Positions 14,870 to 21,829 of a DNA stretch of 38,210 bases are shown piece after piece. The stretch is from Prevotellaceae bacterium (lineage in GTDB: Bacteria > Bacteroidota > Bacteroidia > Bacteroidales > Paludibacteraceae), in NCBI GenBank assembly GCA_031261165.1, contig JAISJU010000195.1, positions 1-38,210 of the forward strand. The letters run 5' to 3'. The stretch's first letter is position 1; each line of letters opens with the position of its first letter. Position numbers and translations under genes: made by a program. The notes under the pieces are model-generated. The model was given only the letters and a program-made list of their open reading frames with translations. It ran no database searches and was not told the origin of the DNA.

Positions 14870-15208
14870 ATGGAACTATACGCCACTCACAGCCTGCAAA
14901 TTCTCGCGACAGGCAATTGGAAACAGCGCGAGATGCAGGAGTATATCTATCCATTCGACAGAATGCTGATAGATGGTAAATTAGGACTTGATGCTATGGT
15001 TGCCGACCTGAAAGCCAAAGCCGCCGAACTAAATGCCAAGTATCCGAGACAAAAAGAAATAAGTGTTCGCCTGTATGATGACAGTGTTGTGTATGTCAGC
15101 ACCGATTACGATTGTGATTTTTGCCGACTGCACATAACCAAGTTGTGCAGAACTTACCGATTTTCGGAAAATCTTCCGGCAACTAAAATTTTAATGGAGG
15201 GAGATTAA
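14870..15208 (+). CDS. Small phage protein of unknown function
   Basis: A 112-residue protein (MELYATHSLQILATGNWKQR at the start, CDFCRLHITKLC near the end). A longer frame reaches back to 14732 but that part overlaps the multi-HTH gene, so the ATG at 14870, 4 bp after its stop, is preferred. No family recognised. Confidence 0.6.
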   Translation: MELYATHSLQILATGNWKQREMQEYIYPFDRMLIDGKLGLDAMVADLKAKAAELNAKYPRQKEISVRLYDDSVVYVSTDYDCDFCRLHITKLCRTYRFSENLPATKILMEGD

Positions 15209-15211
15209 ACA

Positions 15212-15388
15212 ATGGAATACATCATAATAGAAGAGTTATACAGCGAAGTGCCGCAGGTAATGAAAGATTACTTTTTTGTTCAAATTTTTTCCGACTATAA
15301 GGAGGCAAAGAAATTCATTGCAGATAATGAGATTGGCAATGCCTCAATCGTAGCGGTTTGCAGCGATGACAGACATCATTTAATTTAA
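15212..15388 (+). CDS. Small protein of unknown function
   Basis: A 58-residue frame (MEYIIIEELYSEVPQVMKDY) starting 3 bp after the preceding gene and followed after 6 bp by another small gene. Alternating beta and alpha pattern; no family recognised. Operon spacing is the main support. Confidence 0.55.
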   Translation: MEYIIIEELYSEVPQVMKDYFFVQIFSDYKEAKKFIADNEIGNASIVAVCSDDRHHLI

Positions 15389-15394
15389 AATCAT

Positions 15395-15574
15395 ATGATT
15401 ACACAAATCAATTTACAAGATAGCGAGATGTTGAGAATAGGCAAATTCTTAATCTCGGAAACAAGGGAGGTAACCAACAATACAGTTAGCGGCTTAAAGG
15501 TCGTGATAGATACGCCGCGCGGCGATTATCTTAGTATTATCCCATTAACTAATAATTCTATCATTGTTCATTAA
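15395..15574 (+). CDS. Small protein of unknown function
   Basis: A 59-residue, beta-rich frame (LRIGKFLISETREVTNNTVS) ending 2 bp before the next start. No family recognised; supported by spacing and codon use like that of neighbours. Confidence 0.5.
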   Translation: MITQINLQDSEMLRIGKFLISETREVTNNTVSGLKVVIDTPRGDYLSIIPLTNNSIIVH

Positions 15575-15576
15575 TT

Positions 15577-15789
15577 ATGAAAGGAACTTGCAAAATATGT
15601 GCTTGCACAGAGGATAATGCCTGCTATAATGACAAACACGGCTCGTGCTGGTGGGTTGATGACACTGAGGAACTCTGTTCGCATTGCGCTATCGAAGAGA
15701 TACGCGAGGACAGTTCTACCGAACACCCTTTTGATGATTGTCCGCCAAATAAAGAAGCATTTGATATTTTAATTGAAAACTTATTATGA
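15577..15789 (+). CDS. Small Cys-rich zinc-binding-like phage protein
   Basis: A 70-residue protein with CKICACTEDNAC (residues 5-16), then C24 and two cysteines in LCSHC (about 34-38). The pattern CxxCxCT...C...CxW...LCSxC occurs in many short phage proteins and suggests a structural zinc site. Function unknown. Its stop overlaps the next start (ATGA). Confidence 0.6.
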   Translation: MKGTCKICACTEDNACYNDKHGSCWWVDDTEELCSHCAIEEIREDSSTEHPFDDCPPNKEAFDILIENLL

Positions 15790-16004
15790 CTAAAATGAAA
15801 AACGATAAAGAAATAAACCGCCAACTTTCACTTGTTCCCGGAACAATAGTGAGAATGACAGGCGCAGAAGTCGAAATAGAAAATCTGGGAGATGCGATTT
15901 TTACCGTTACACACGGTCCGCAAATGATGTGCGGGAGTTTAGTCGTTTGGCTGGATAAATACTCGGGGGCTTATTCCTGCGAGTTCTTGGAAAAAGTAAA
16001 TTAA
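15786..16004 (+). CDS. Small beta-rich phage protein
   Basis: A 72-residue protein (IVRMTGAEVEIENLGDAIFT) overlapping the end of the Cys-rich gene by 4 bp. Predicted beta-rich and soluble; no family recognised. Confidence 0.55.
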   Translation: MTKMKNDKEINRQLSLVPGTIVRMTGAEVEIENLGDAIFTVTHGPQMMCGSLVVWLDKYSGAYSCEFLEKVN

Positions 16005-16018
16005 AATCATTATTAAAA

Positions 16019-16270
16019 ATGGAAATAATTAACATTAAAAATTTCAGGCTCTACATATCGCCGGGCAGTGTTTCATATATGATTGCGATTGATGGTTATT
16101 TTACGCTGAAAGAACTTAATAAAATCGCTGAATATCTGGAAAACAACTGTTATACAGTTGATTTAAAGAGTTGCAATTTGAGTTATTCTCAATTAAGAGT
16201 GTTGCTTAAAGAATCGCCTTCGGCTGATAAAATAGAACTGCAAAAATTACTCAATGATTATGAAATGTAA
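16019..16270 (+). CDS. Small phage protein of unknown function
   Basis: An 83-residue protein (IINIKNFRLYISPGSVSYMI) with a helical C-terminal half. It overlaps the following small Cys-containing gene. No family recognised. Confidence 0.5.
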   Translation: MEIINIKNFRLYISPGSVSYMIAIDGYFTLKELNKIAEYLENNCYTVDLKSCNLSYSQLRVLLKESPSADKIELQKLLNDYEM

Positions 16271-16403
16271 TTACCCACATACAGGTTGCCCTTACCGTGC
16301 TTGTCTAAGCGACGACTGCCAGCGCATTGATGCACAGGCAAACGGTGCGGAATGGAGAGCAGCGTGTTATAACCCGAAAATCTTGCACTTGACAAATCAC
16401 TAA
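16254..16403 (+). CDS. Small Cys-rich protein
   Basis: A 49-codon frame (start 16254, with a second in-frame ATG at 16260) encoding CNYPHTGCPYRACLSDDCQR followed by a short tail with one more Cys. Five cysteines in under 50 residues suggest a zinc-binding peptide. It overlaps the preceding gene by 17 bp. Confidence 0.45.
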   Translation: MIMKCNYPHTGCPYRACLSDDCQRIDAQANGAEWRAACYNPKILHLTNH

Positions 16404-16417
16404 AAAATAAATAACCT

Positions 16418-16723
16418 ATGAAAGCATTTGAAGAAATCAAACAAGCCATCATTGAGAATGGCTCAAACCCTAACTTTTTTGTCGATAAAAAAGTCAGACT
16501 AATTGCCGTTGATACTTTTAATCAATATGTTGAATTGTCTTTCGATTATTACACGGAAGAATCGACTGTGAAATACAAGCGCATAGGCGAAGGAGAATTT
16601 GATGCAGTTTTCGCAGAATCAGTTTTGCTCGAAAGTTTTGACGCTTTCTATGAAGAAAACGAGGAAGTGTTGCATCAGGTAGCGGAATTTGTTTATCAAT
16701 ATTTTAATGAGGAAGAACAATGA
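16418..16723 (+). CDS. Small acidic phage protein
   Basis: A 101-residue acidic protein (KAFEEIKQAIIENGSNPNFF at the start, EEVLHQVAEFVYQYFNEEEQ at the end). No family recognised. Its stop overlaps the next start (ATGA). Confidence 0.55.
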   Translation: MKAFEEIKQAIIENGSNPNFFVDKKVRLIAVDTFNQYVELSFDYYTEESTVKYKRIGEGEFDAVFAESVLLESFDAFYEENEEVLHQVAEFVYQYFNEEEQ

Positions 16724-16920
16724 AAACGATTGAAGTTACCATAACCTATAAGTACGACGAAAAAGACCTTCCGAAGGGAGTTTCGGAGAGTGATTTGAAA
16801 GATGCCCTTGATGAAACTTTCACAGATTTTATTGAAGATACATTTGCTGTCACCGTGTATGATGACGACAATAATGAAACAGACATTACTGTTGAATATG
16901 TTGAACATTCTATATTTTAA
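16720..16920 (+). CDS. Small acidic phage protein
   Basis: A 66-residue protein beginning MKTIEVTITYKYDEKDLPKG, highly acidic with a strand-helix-strand pattern. No family recognised. It overlaps the preceding gene by 4 bp. Confidence 0.55.
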   Translation: MKTIEVTITYKYDEKDLPKGVSESDLKDALDETFTDFIEDTFAVTVYDDDNNETDITVEYVEHSIF

Positions 16921-16925
16921 CTATT

Positions 16926-17216
16926 ATGAAAATAATAGAAGATATAGCAAAAAAAGCGCACGGTTGCAATGAAAATGACGACTGTAAAAGATGTATTAAT
17001 TATGAAATTGGATGTTCGGCAATACTCGCCATAAGAATAGCGCAAGAATGGATTTCGGTAGCCGATGAAATACCGCCGGGCGGTGTACATATTTGGGCAA
17101 AGAACGACAGTTCAAGAATCCCATTTGTCGCGCTGTGTACAGCAGATGGAAATATGAATTGGCACACAGGTAAAATCACTCCAATTACCCATTGGCGATT
17201 AATAGAAATAAAATAA
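16926..17216 (+). CDS. DUF551 protein, first of three tandem paralogues
   Basis: A 96-residue protein whose last 55 residues carry the two DUF551 hallmarks: AQEWISVADEIPPGGVHIWA and ITHWRLIE. DUF551 proteins are common in phages and their role is unknown. The N-terminal 40 residues (with four cysteines) differ from the two paralogues downstream. The next gene follows after 4 bp. Confidence 0.75.
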   Translation: MKIIEDIAKKAHGCNENDDCKRCINYEIGCSAILAIRIAQEWISVADEIPPGGVHIWAKNDSSRIPFVALCTADGNMNWHTGKITPITHWRLIEIK

Positions 17217-17220
17217 GATT

Positions 17221-17499
17221 ATGAAAACGATAGATGAGGGAAGGGTTGCATATATTGATAGACCAGATAGAGATTATCACGCAAGTTTCAATAAATGTGA
17301 AACTAAAGCATTTTTAGAAGGCATAAATTTTGCGCAACAATGGATTTCGGTAGCCGATGAACTACCGGAAGAAAACGAAGATGTGCTGATAAAATGCACC
17401 AACGGAAAGCGCATACAGCACGATGTGGATTATATATTTAACGGCAAATGGGCGCATCGGACAAATGTTACCCATTGGCGACCAATAGAAAGGAAATAA
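17221..17499 (+). CDS. DUF551 protein, second of three tandem paralogues
   Basis: A 92-residue protein with the same hallmarks (AQQWISVADELPEENEDVLI and VTHWRPIERK). The WISVADE and THWR stretches are nearly identical in DNA to the first copy, while the segment between them differs strongly. The sequence around its start (GATTATGAAAACGAT) repeats at the third copy. Confidence 0.75.
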   Translation: MKTIDEGRVAYIDRPDRDYHASFNKCETKAFLEGINFAQQWISVADELPEENEDVLIKCTNGKRIQHDVDYIFNGKWAHRTNVTHWRPIERK

Positions 17500-17503
17500 G
17501 ATT

Positions 17504-17788
17504 ATGAAAACGATTAAGCAATCAGGCGAAGCCTATATCAATTCAACTTATCACAACAGTGATGACAAGTCGAATTTTGACCGCGCAATGCGGATTTATC
17601 AAGCGGGCATACAAACCGCACAAGAATGGATTTCGGTAGATTCCGAACTGCCGGAAATAGGTGTTATTATTTTAATGAAAAATAAAGATAATGACTATTC
17701 CACAGGTAGTTTACATTCAGATGGATTTGCTCCTGATTTTCCGTTGAACGGAGAAATTACCCATTGGAGACCAATAGAAAGGAAATAA
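17504..17788 (+). CDS. DUF551 protein, third of three tandem paralogues
   Basis: A 94-residue protein with AQEWISVDSELPEIGVIILM and ITHWRPIERK. Together with the two upstream copies it forms a tandem array with conserved edges and unlike centres, suggesting duplication followed by divergence or segment replacement. Confidence 0.75.
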   Translation: MKTIKQSGEAYINSTYHNSDDKSNFDRAMRIYQAGIQTAQEWISVDSELPEIGVIILMKNKDNDYSTGSLHSDGFAPDFPLNGEITHWRPIERK

Positions 17789-17792
17789 AATT

Positions 17793-18071
17793 ATGGAAGT
17801 AAACATAAATAATTTGCGAAAGCAAACAGCATATACCCTTCACAGGTTGATAAAAATTCTGAATGCAGGCATTCTGCCTAACGAAGATGACGGAACAGGA
17901 CTTTTTAATAGTGAAACGGAAATTAATATCACTGTTGAAAAATTAGAAGAAACACTCGACCGATTGCGTCAGTATGTTATTGCATTGCTATGCTGCTACG
18001 AAGAAGGTAATCCAAATTTAAAAGACCTTTCTGAAGAAGTAGATATAGACGAGTTTAATCCTAAAAAATAA
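17793..18071 (+). CDS. Small helical phage protein
   Basis: A 92-residue protein (NINNLRKQTAYTLHRLIKIL), helical and acidic at the C-terminus, ending FNPKK. The next gene ends similarly (FCPKK), so the two may be distant paralogues. No family recognised. Confidence 0.5.
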   Translation: MEVNINNLRKQTAYTLHRLIKILNAGILPNEDDGTGLFNSETEINITVEKLEETLDRLRQYVIALLCCYEEGNPNLKDLSEEVDIDEFNPKK

Positions 18072-18076
18072 AATAT

Positions 18077-18358
18077 ATGACACACAACATTGTATTTGAA
18101 AGACGCGTAGCCACGCTCTTTATTGACCAACCGCATCGCGCTGCCGAGTTGGCAGATTACATCGAAAAAATGACTATCTACGAGGTCGATAACTTCATTT
18201 ATCACCGGAAACTCGGACAGGCGAGTTTGTTGATTAATTTGAAAGTAAATCGCCTTTCCGAAAAGGATAAGGAAAATATTACGGACTATCTGAATAAACT
18301 TATCCGGGCGTATGTAGAGGGGAAAGACCCAATTGACGTGTTTTGTCCGAAAAAATAA
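18077..18358 (+). CDS. Small helical phage protein
   Basis: A 93-residue helical protein (FERRVATLFIDQPHRAAELA) located just upstream of the DGR target genes. No family recognised. Confidence 0.5.
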   Translation: MTHNIVFERRVATLFIDQPHRAAELADYIEKMTIYEVDNFIYHRKLGQASLLINLKVNRLSEKDKENITDYLNKLIRAYVEGKDPIDVFCPKK

Positions 18359-18386
18359 ATGTATAATCATAAAAATCTAATCAAAA

Positions 18387-19133
18387 ATGAAATCAATTAT
18401 CTTATCATTCAGCCTGAAAGGGCAAGAATTTTCCGAAATAAAAGAACGCATTTTGGAAATCAAAAAGAATTTGCACGAAGATGCGATGCTAATTCACGGC
18501 TTTATGCCCAGAAAAGAAATCGAAGAAAAAGGCTTTTCGATGGAAGTAAATGACTTTTTCGACGAGCATTTTCCACTTAAACTTAATATGTACAATGGTG
18601 GAGTACTGCGCAAAGAAATGGCTAAAATCGGCTCTGAATTGAAAGCAGATGTCTTTGTCATCGGTGAAATAAAAGCCGGCGTCAAAGAAGAGGTTGATTT
18701 ATACCGTTCATTCAATTTGCCAATCATAGAAGTTCCGTTAAAAGGCGGTCGGATAAAAATAGGCAAAATTACTGACCGTGTGAAAACTTATGAAGATGCT
18801 TGTGCTGAAATCGGCGAAGCACCCATTAACGAAAGTGATTTGATAGCCAAAGGCTTTTTAGATGACGAAATCACTTACCGAAAACTCAAAACCATTACAA
18901 CCGCGTTGAACGAAGGTTGGAAAGCCGATTGGACAGACAGCAAACAAGAAAAGCATATTCCCATTTTTAGAATAGACAATCTTGCTCCTTCGGGTTTCGT
19001 TTTCGTTTGTGCGGGTTGCTACTTCTCGTATGCGAGTGCGGGTACCGCCGCTCGCCTTTGCTTTAAAGACGGCAATATAGCGACATACGCAGGCAAACAA
19101 TTTATAGAACTGTACACGAAATTTATTAAATAA
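18387..19133 (+). CDS. DGR target protein 1 with Rossmann-like N-terminal domain
   Basis: A 248-residue protein. Residues about 1-120 look like a Rossmann-type fold of the nucleoside deoxyribosyltransferase/DUF4406 kind (MKSIILSFSL strand; then ADVFVIGEIKAGVKEEVDLY and LPIIEVPL); this assignment is tentative. Residues about 170-248 form the variable domain: GWKADWTDSKQEKHIPIFR, then the hypervariable stretch after APSGFVF, then RLCFKDGNIATYAGKQFIEL. The variable part coincides with repeat VR1 (18983-19061), whose differences from the template all fall on template adenines. Similar GWKADWT...RLCFK domains recur as DGR targets in Bacteroidota. A second target follows after 32 bp. The Rossmann domain is unusual for a presumed binding protein. 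Confidence 0.85.
   Translation: MKSIILSFSLKGQEFSEIKERILEIKKNLHEDAMLIHGFMPRKEIEEKGFSMEVNDFFDEHFPLKLNMYNGGVLRKEMAKIGSELKADVFVIGEIKAGVKEEVDLYRSFNLPIIEVPLKGGRIKIGKITDRVKTYEDACAEIGEAPINESDLIAKGFLDDEITYRKLKTITTALNEGWKADWTDSKQEKHIPIFRIDNLAPSGFVFVCAGCYFSYASAGTAARLCFKDGNIATYAGKQFIELYTKFIK
18983..19061 (+). repeat. DGR variable repeat 1 (VR1)
   Basis: A 79-bp near-copy of the template at 19563-19641. The first 22 bp are identical. Of the 18 adenines in the variable core of the template, 14 are changed here (to T, G or C), and no other template base differs within the 79 bp. The last 17 bp match VR2 exactly, as expected if they include the IMH site where homing starts. Confidence 0.93.
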
Positions 19134-19165
19134 TAACCGCCGAAAGGCATAAAATCAAAATCAAA

Positions 19166-19531
19166 ATGAAAGAAATTGAATCAGTTGAAGAAGCATTGGC
19201 TGCCACCGGCAACCCTGCCGTACTGAGTTTTTCCGATGTACCGGAAGACAAGAGAAGTTTTTTCCAAAACATCTACAAAGCAACCGCTATTACCGAGGCT
19301 ATCAATGACGGTTGGAAAGCCGATTGGACAGACCCCGACCAAAAAAAGTGGATACCGGTTTTCAGAGTAGATAAGACTGCTCCTTCGGGTTTCGTTTTCG
19401 TTTTTGCGGATTGCGTCTGCTCGTTTGCGTTTGCGGGTTACGCCGCTCGCCTTTGCTTTGAAAGCAAAAACGCGGCGATTTTTGGCGGCGAAAACTTCAC
19501 GGAAATTTTCGTCGGGATTATTATGGGGTAA
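19166..19531 (+). CDS. DGR target protein 2
   Basis: A 121-residue protein. It has a short N-terminal segment (MKEIESVEEALAATGNPAVL), then the same variable domain as target 1: GWKADWTDPDQKKWIPVFR, APSGFVF, a hypervariable stretch rich in C, F and V, then RLCFESKNAAIFGGENF. It contains VR2 (19378-19456). Without the Rossmann domain of target 1 it is close to a minimal variable-domain protein. It lies directly upstream of the template repeat and RT. Confidence 0.88.
   Translation: MKEIESVEEALAATGNPAVLSFSDVPEDKRSFFQNIYKATAITEAINDGWKADWTDPDQKKWIPVFRVDKTAPSGFVFVFADCVCSFAFAGYAARLCFESKNAAIFGGENFTEIFVGIIMG
19378..19456 (+). repeat. DGR variable repeat 2 (VR2)
   Basis: A 79-bp near-copy of the template in which 16 of the 18 core adenines are changed and no other template base differs. 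Its diversified positions largely differ from VR1, so the two repeats were mutagenised independently. TGCTTT with AAAGCA just after the repeat could form a small hairpin, a feature reported next to some IMH sites. Confidence 0.93.
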
Positions 19532-19562
19532 AGAAAAAAAGGCGGATTGTCTTTTGCGGTGG

Positions 19563-19641
19563 TGCTCCTTCGGGTTTCGTTTTCGATTATGCGAATTACA
19601 ACTACTCGAATGCGAATGCAGGTAACACCGCTCACCTATGC
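19563..19641 (+). repeat. DGR template repeat (TR)
   Basis: The non-coding template of the retroelement, between target 2 and the RT. Read in the frame of the targets it gives APSGFVF followed by Asn/Tyr-rich codons (AAT, AAC, TAC), so that adenine mutagenesis spreads over many residues; this AAY enrichment is typical of DGR templates. After TGC (ending 19641) TR diverges from both VRs (GG in place of TT). Confidence 0.93.
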
Positions 19642-19743
19642 GGACAAGAAATAAAGACAAAAGCCCTGCCACTCGGCAAAAAATCACAAAATCAAAAGGC
19701 GTTGGTAGAGTAATCGAAGACGACAATTAGAACAAGCAAAGCA

Positions 19744-21030
19744 ATGAAACGAGTTAATAACTTATTTGAACGGATATGTGAATTTGACAATCTGCATCGG
19801 GCTTACGAAAAAGCCCGATTGCGGAAGTCAAAGAAATACGGCGTTCTGATGTTTGAAAAGAATTTGAATGGAAACCTTGCTCAAATTCAAAACGAACTGC
19901 TTAATGGCACTTACAGAACTTCTGAATATGAAATATTTACCATTTTTGAGCCGAAAGAACGTTTGATTTACCGTTTGCCGTTCCGCGACAGGGTAGTGCA
20001 ACACGCCATTATGAATATTTTAGAGCCTATTTGGACACCAATGTTCGTTTCGCAGACGTATTCGTGCATCAAAGGCAGGGGCATACACGGCGCATTGAAA
20101 CACTTGAAAAAAGGTTTGAAAGATGTAGAAAATACGCACTATTGCTTGAAATTAGACATCAGAAAGTTTTATCCGAGCATTGACCACGATATTTTAAAAA
20201 CCATTGTGCGCAAAAAAATAAAAGATATGCAGTTGCTCTACTTGCTTGATGGCATTATTGACTCTGCTCCCGGTGTTCCGATTGGTAATTACTTATCTCA
20301 ATTTTTTGCAAATCTGTATCTATCCTACTTTGACCATTGGTTAAAAGAGGAAATGCAAGTGAAATATTACTACCGTTATGCTGACGACATTGTTATTTTG
20401 GCTGCCGATAAAGCGTATTTACACGCATTATTGGCAGAAATAAATCACTATTTGATGGAATTTTTGAACTTGCAAATGAAAGGGAATTATCAGATTTTCC
20501 CTGTAGAAAAACGCGGAATTGATTTTGTAGGCTATGTTTTCTACCATACACACATACGAATGAGGAAATCCATCAAAAAGAATTTTTGCAGGCGTGTGGC
20601 AAAGTTGAATAAAAAGGACCTAACACCAAAAGAATATAAGAAACGAATTGCACCCTATCTCGGTTGGAGTAGTCACTGCAATTCAAAACATTTACTCAAA
20701 AAAATAAATATGAAGAAATTTTCTGAACTTGGGATATCTAACGCACTTGACGATAAACAAGTGTTTCCTGTGCCTGTTATATCTGTTTCCGATTTAGTTA
20801 ATTGTGAAATTGAGGTGATTGATTTTGAGGCAGGTGTAAAAACCAAACATGGCGAGGATAGATGTGTAGTAAAGATAAAGTTTGAGGGCGCAGAACGAAA
20901 GTTTTTTACAAATGCCACACCAATTAAGCAAGTATTGTCGCAAATTCCAAAAACGGAATTTCCATTTTTGGTGACTATCAAACAGCAACGTTTTGGTAGT
21001 GGCAGTGGTAGGACTTATTATTTTTCATAA
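19744..21030 (+). CDS. Diversity-generating retroelement reverse transcriptase
   Basis: A 428-residue RT. The catalytic aspartates lie in LDIRKFYPSID (137-147) and YADD (212-215), and the DGR-specific motif 4, IGNYLSQ (180-186), replaces the QGxxxSP of retroviral and group II intron RTs. It copies TR RNA into cDNA with adenine-directed errors that then replace VR sequence. After the thumb region there is a C-terminal extension of about 90 residues (from about 340: SVSDLVNCEIEVIDFEAGVK, then ERKFFTNATPIKQVLSQIPK) that looks beta-rich and may be an OB-like nucleic-acid-binding domain. No Avd accessory gene is seen nearby. Confidence 0.95.
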   Translation: MKRVNNLFERICEFDNLHRAYEKARLRKSKKYGVLMFEKNLNGNLAQIQNELLNGTYRTSEYEIFTIFEPKERLIYRLPFRDRVVQHAIMNILEPIWTPMFVSQTYSCIKGRGIHGALKHLKKGLKDVENTHYCLKLDIRKFYPSIDHDILKTIVRKKIKDMQLLYLLDGIIDSAPGVPIGNYLSQFFANLYLSYFDHWLKEEMQVKYYYRYADDIVILAADKAYLHALLAEINHYLMEFLNLQMKGNYQIFPVEKRGIDFVGYVFYHTHIRMRKSIKKNFCRRVAKLNKKDLTPKEYKKRIAPYLGWSSHCNSKHLLKKINMKKFSELGISNALDDKQVFPVPVISVSDLVNCEIEVIDFEAGVKTKHGEDRCVVKIKFEGAERKFFTNATPIKQVLSQIPKTEFPFLVTIKQQRFGSGSGRTYYFS

Positions 21031-21041
21031 AAATCAATGAG

Positions 21042-21452
21042 ATGACGAAATTAAAAATCAATAAAAAACGCACTTGGACAAAAGCAGAAGAGGATTATTT
21101 ATATGATAATATAAATACAATACCTTTTGAAGAACTGTGTAATAACCTCAAACGTGGTAGTCGTGCCGTGAATTTGCATCTGCATCAAAAGCAGCGGGGA
21201 AGGTCGGCGCATATCTGCGAGGACAGAAATATTCTATTGAAAGCGTTAAATATGCGATTTGTGAACTACCGATGGTTTCGTCCCACGAGAGATTTTTATA
21301 ATCTAATAAGTATGACGCAAAAACGTTTTCAGGCAATATTGAAAGGACAATGCAAGATAACAAACGATGAACTGCTGAAGTTGAATGCGGTGCTATGTTT
21401 GTCAAATGATGAGTTAATAGAATGTCGTCAATTAAGTTTATTCCCGGAATGA
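21042..21452 (+). CDS. Myb/SANT-like HTH phage protein
   Basis: A 136-residue protein with an N-terminal Myb-like HTH (RTWTKAEEDYLYDNINTIPF) and a second helical half that may be another HTH (ISMTQKRFQAILKGQCKITN). It starts 11 bp after the RT gene and overlaps the next gene by 31 bp. Other members of this HTH group occur at 11461 and 14224. It could be a regulator or a DGR accessory by position; the latter is speculative. Confidence 0.6.
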   Translation: MTKLKINKKRTWTKAEEDYLYDNINTIPFEELCNNLKRGSRAVNLHLHQKQRGRSAHICEDRNILLKALNMRFVNYRWFRPTRDFYNLISMTQKRFQAILKGQCKITNDELLKLNAVLCLSNDELIECRQLSLFPE

Positions 21453-21745
21453 AAGCAGCAGATTACAAAGCAATGATACCGGAAAATCATTCGTGGTGCA
21501 AAGCGGTGAAAGACAGTCTTGGCTGGGAGTTTATCAAGCAGTATATGAGCAGGCTTTCCAAAACTTTGCTGGATATGCCTGAGGGCAGCCGTTTGAATAT
21601 TTTAGACGAGCGGGTGGTGAGTGCGGAACGCCGCGAACTGTTTGTGAAAATGGCGTGGCTACTGATGATAGATTGTAAGTTTCCGATTGATTTCTTTTAT
21701 ACTGATACTGAATTTTATATCAAAAAACAAGATTATAAAATATGA
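21422..21745 (+). CDS. Phage protein of unknown function
   Basis: A 107-residue helical protein (MKAADYKAMIPENHSWCKAV, later LFVKMAWLLMIDCKFPIDFF). It overlaps the preceding gene by 31 bp. No family recognised. It is the last gene before a promoter that appears to start a new unit with the primase-helicase. Confidence 0.55.
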   Translation: MSSIKFIPGMKAADYKAMIPENHSWCKAVKDSLGWEFIKQYMSRLSKTLLDMPEGSRLNILDERVVSAERRELFVKMAWLLMIDCKFPIDFFYTDTEFYIKKQDYKI

Positions 21746-21782
21746 ACAGACGAAATCTGCAGATATAGTCTTTTTACACAAG

Positions 21783-21814
21783 AAATTCGATTTATAAATT
21801 TGCAAATCGAATTT
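21783..21814 (+). promoter_or_regulatory. Promoter with palindromic operator for the primase-helicase gene
   Basis: A TAAATTTG box (21795-21802) sits in the centre of a perfect 11-bp inverted repeat (AAATTCGATTT 21783-21793 with AAATCGAATTT 21804-21814). A protein bound to the palindrome would cover the -7 box. The element also decides the primase start, because transcripts would begin after the first candidate ATG. Confidence 0.55.
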
Positions 21815-21829
21815 TTCAAAAAAAAAAAA

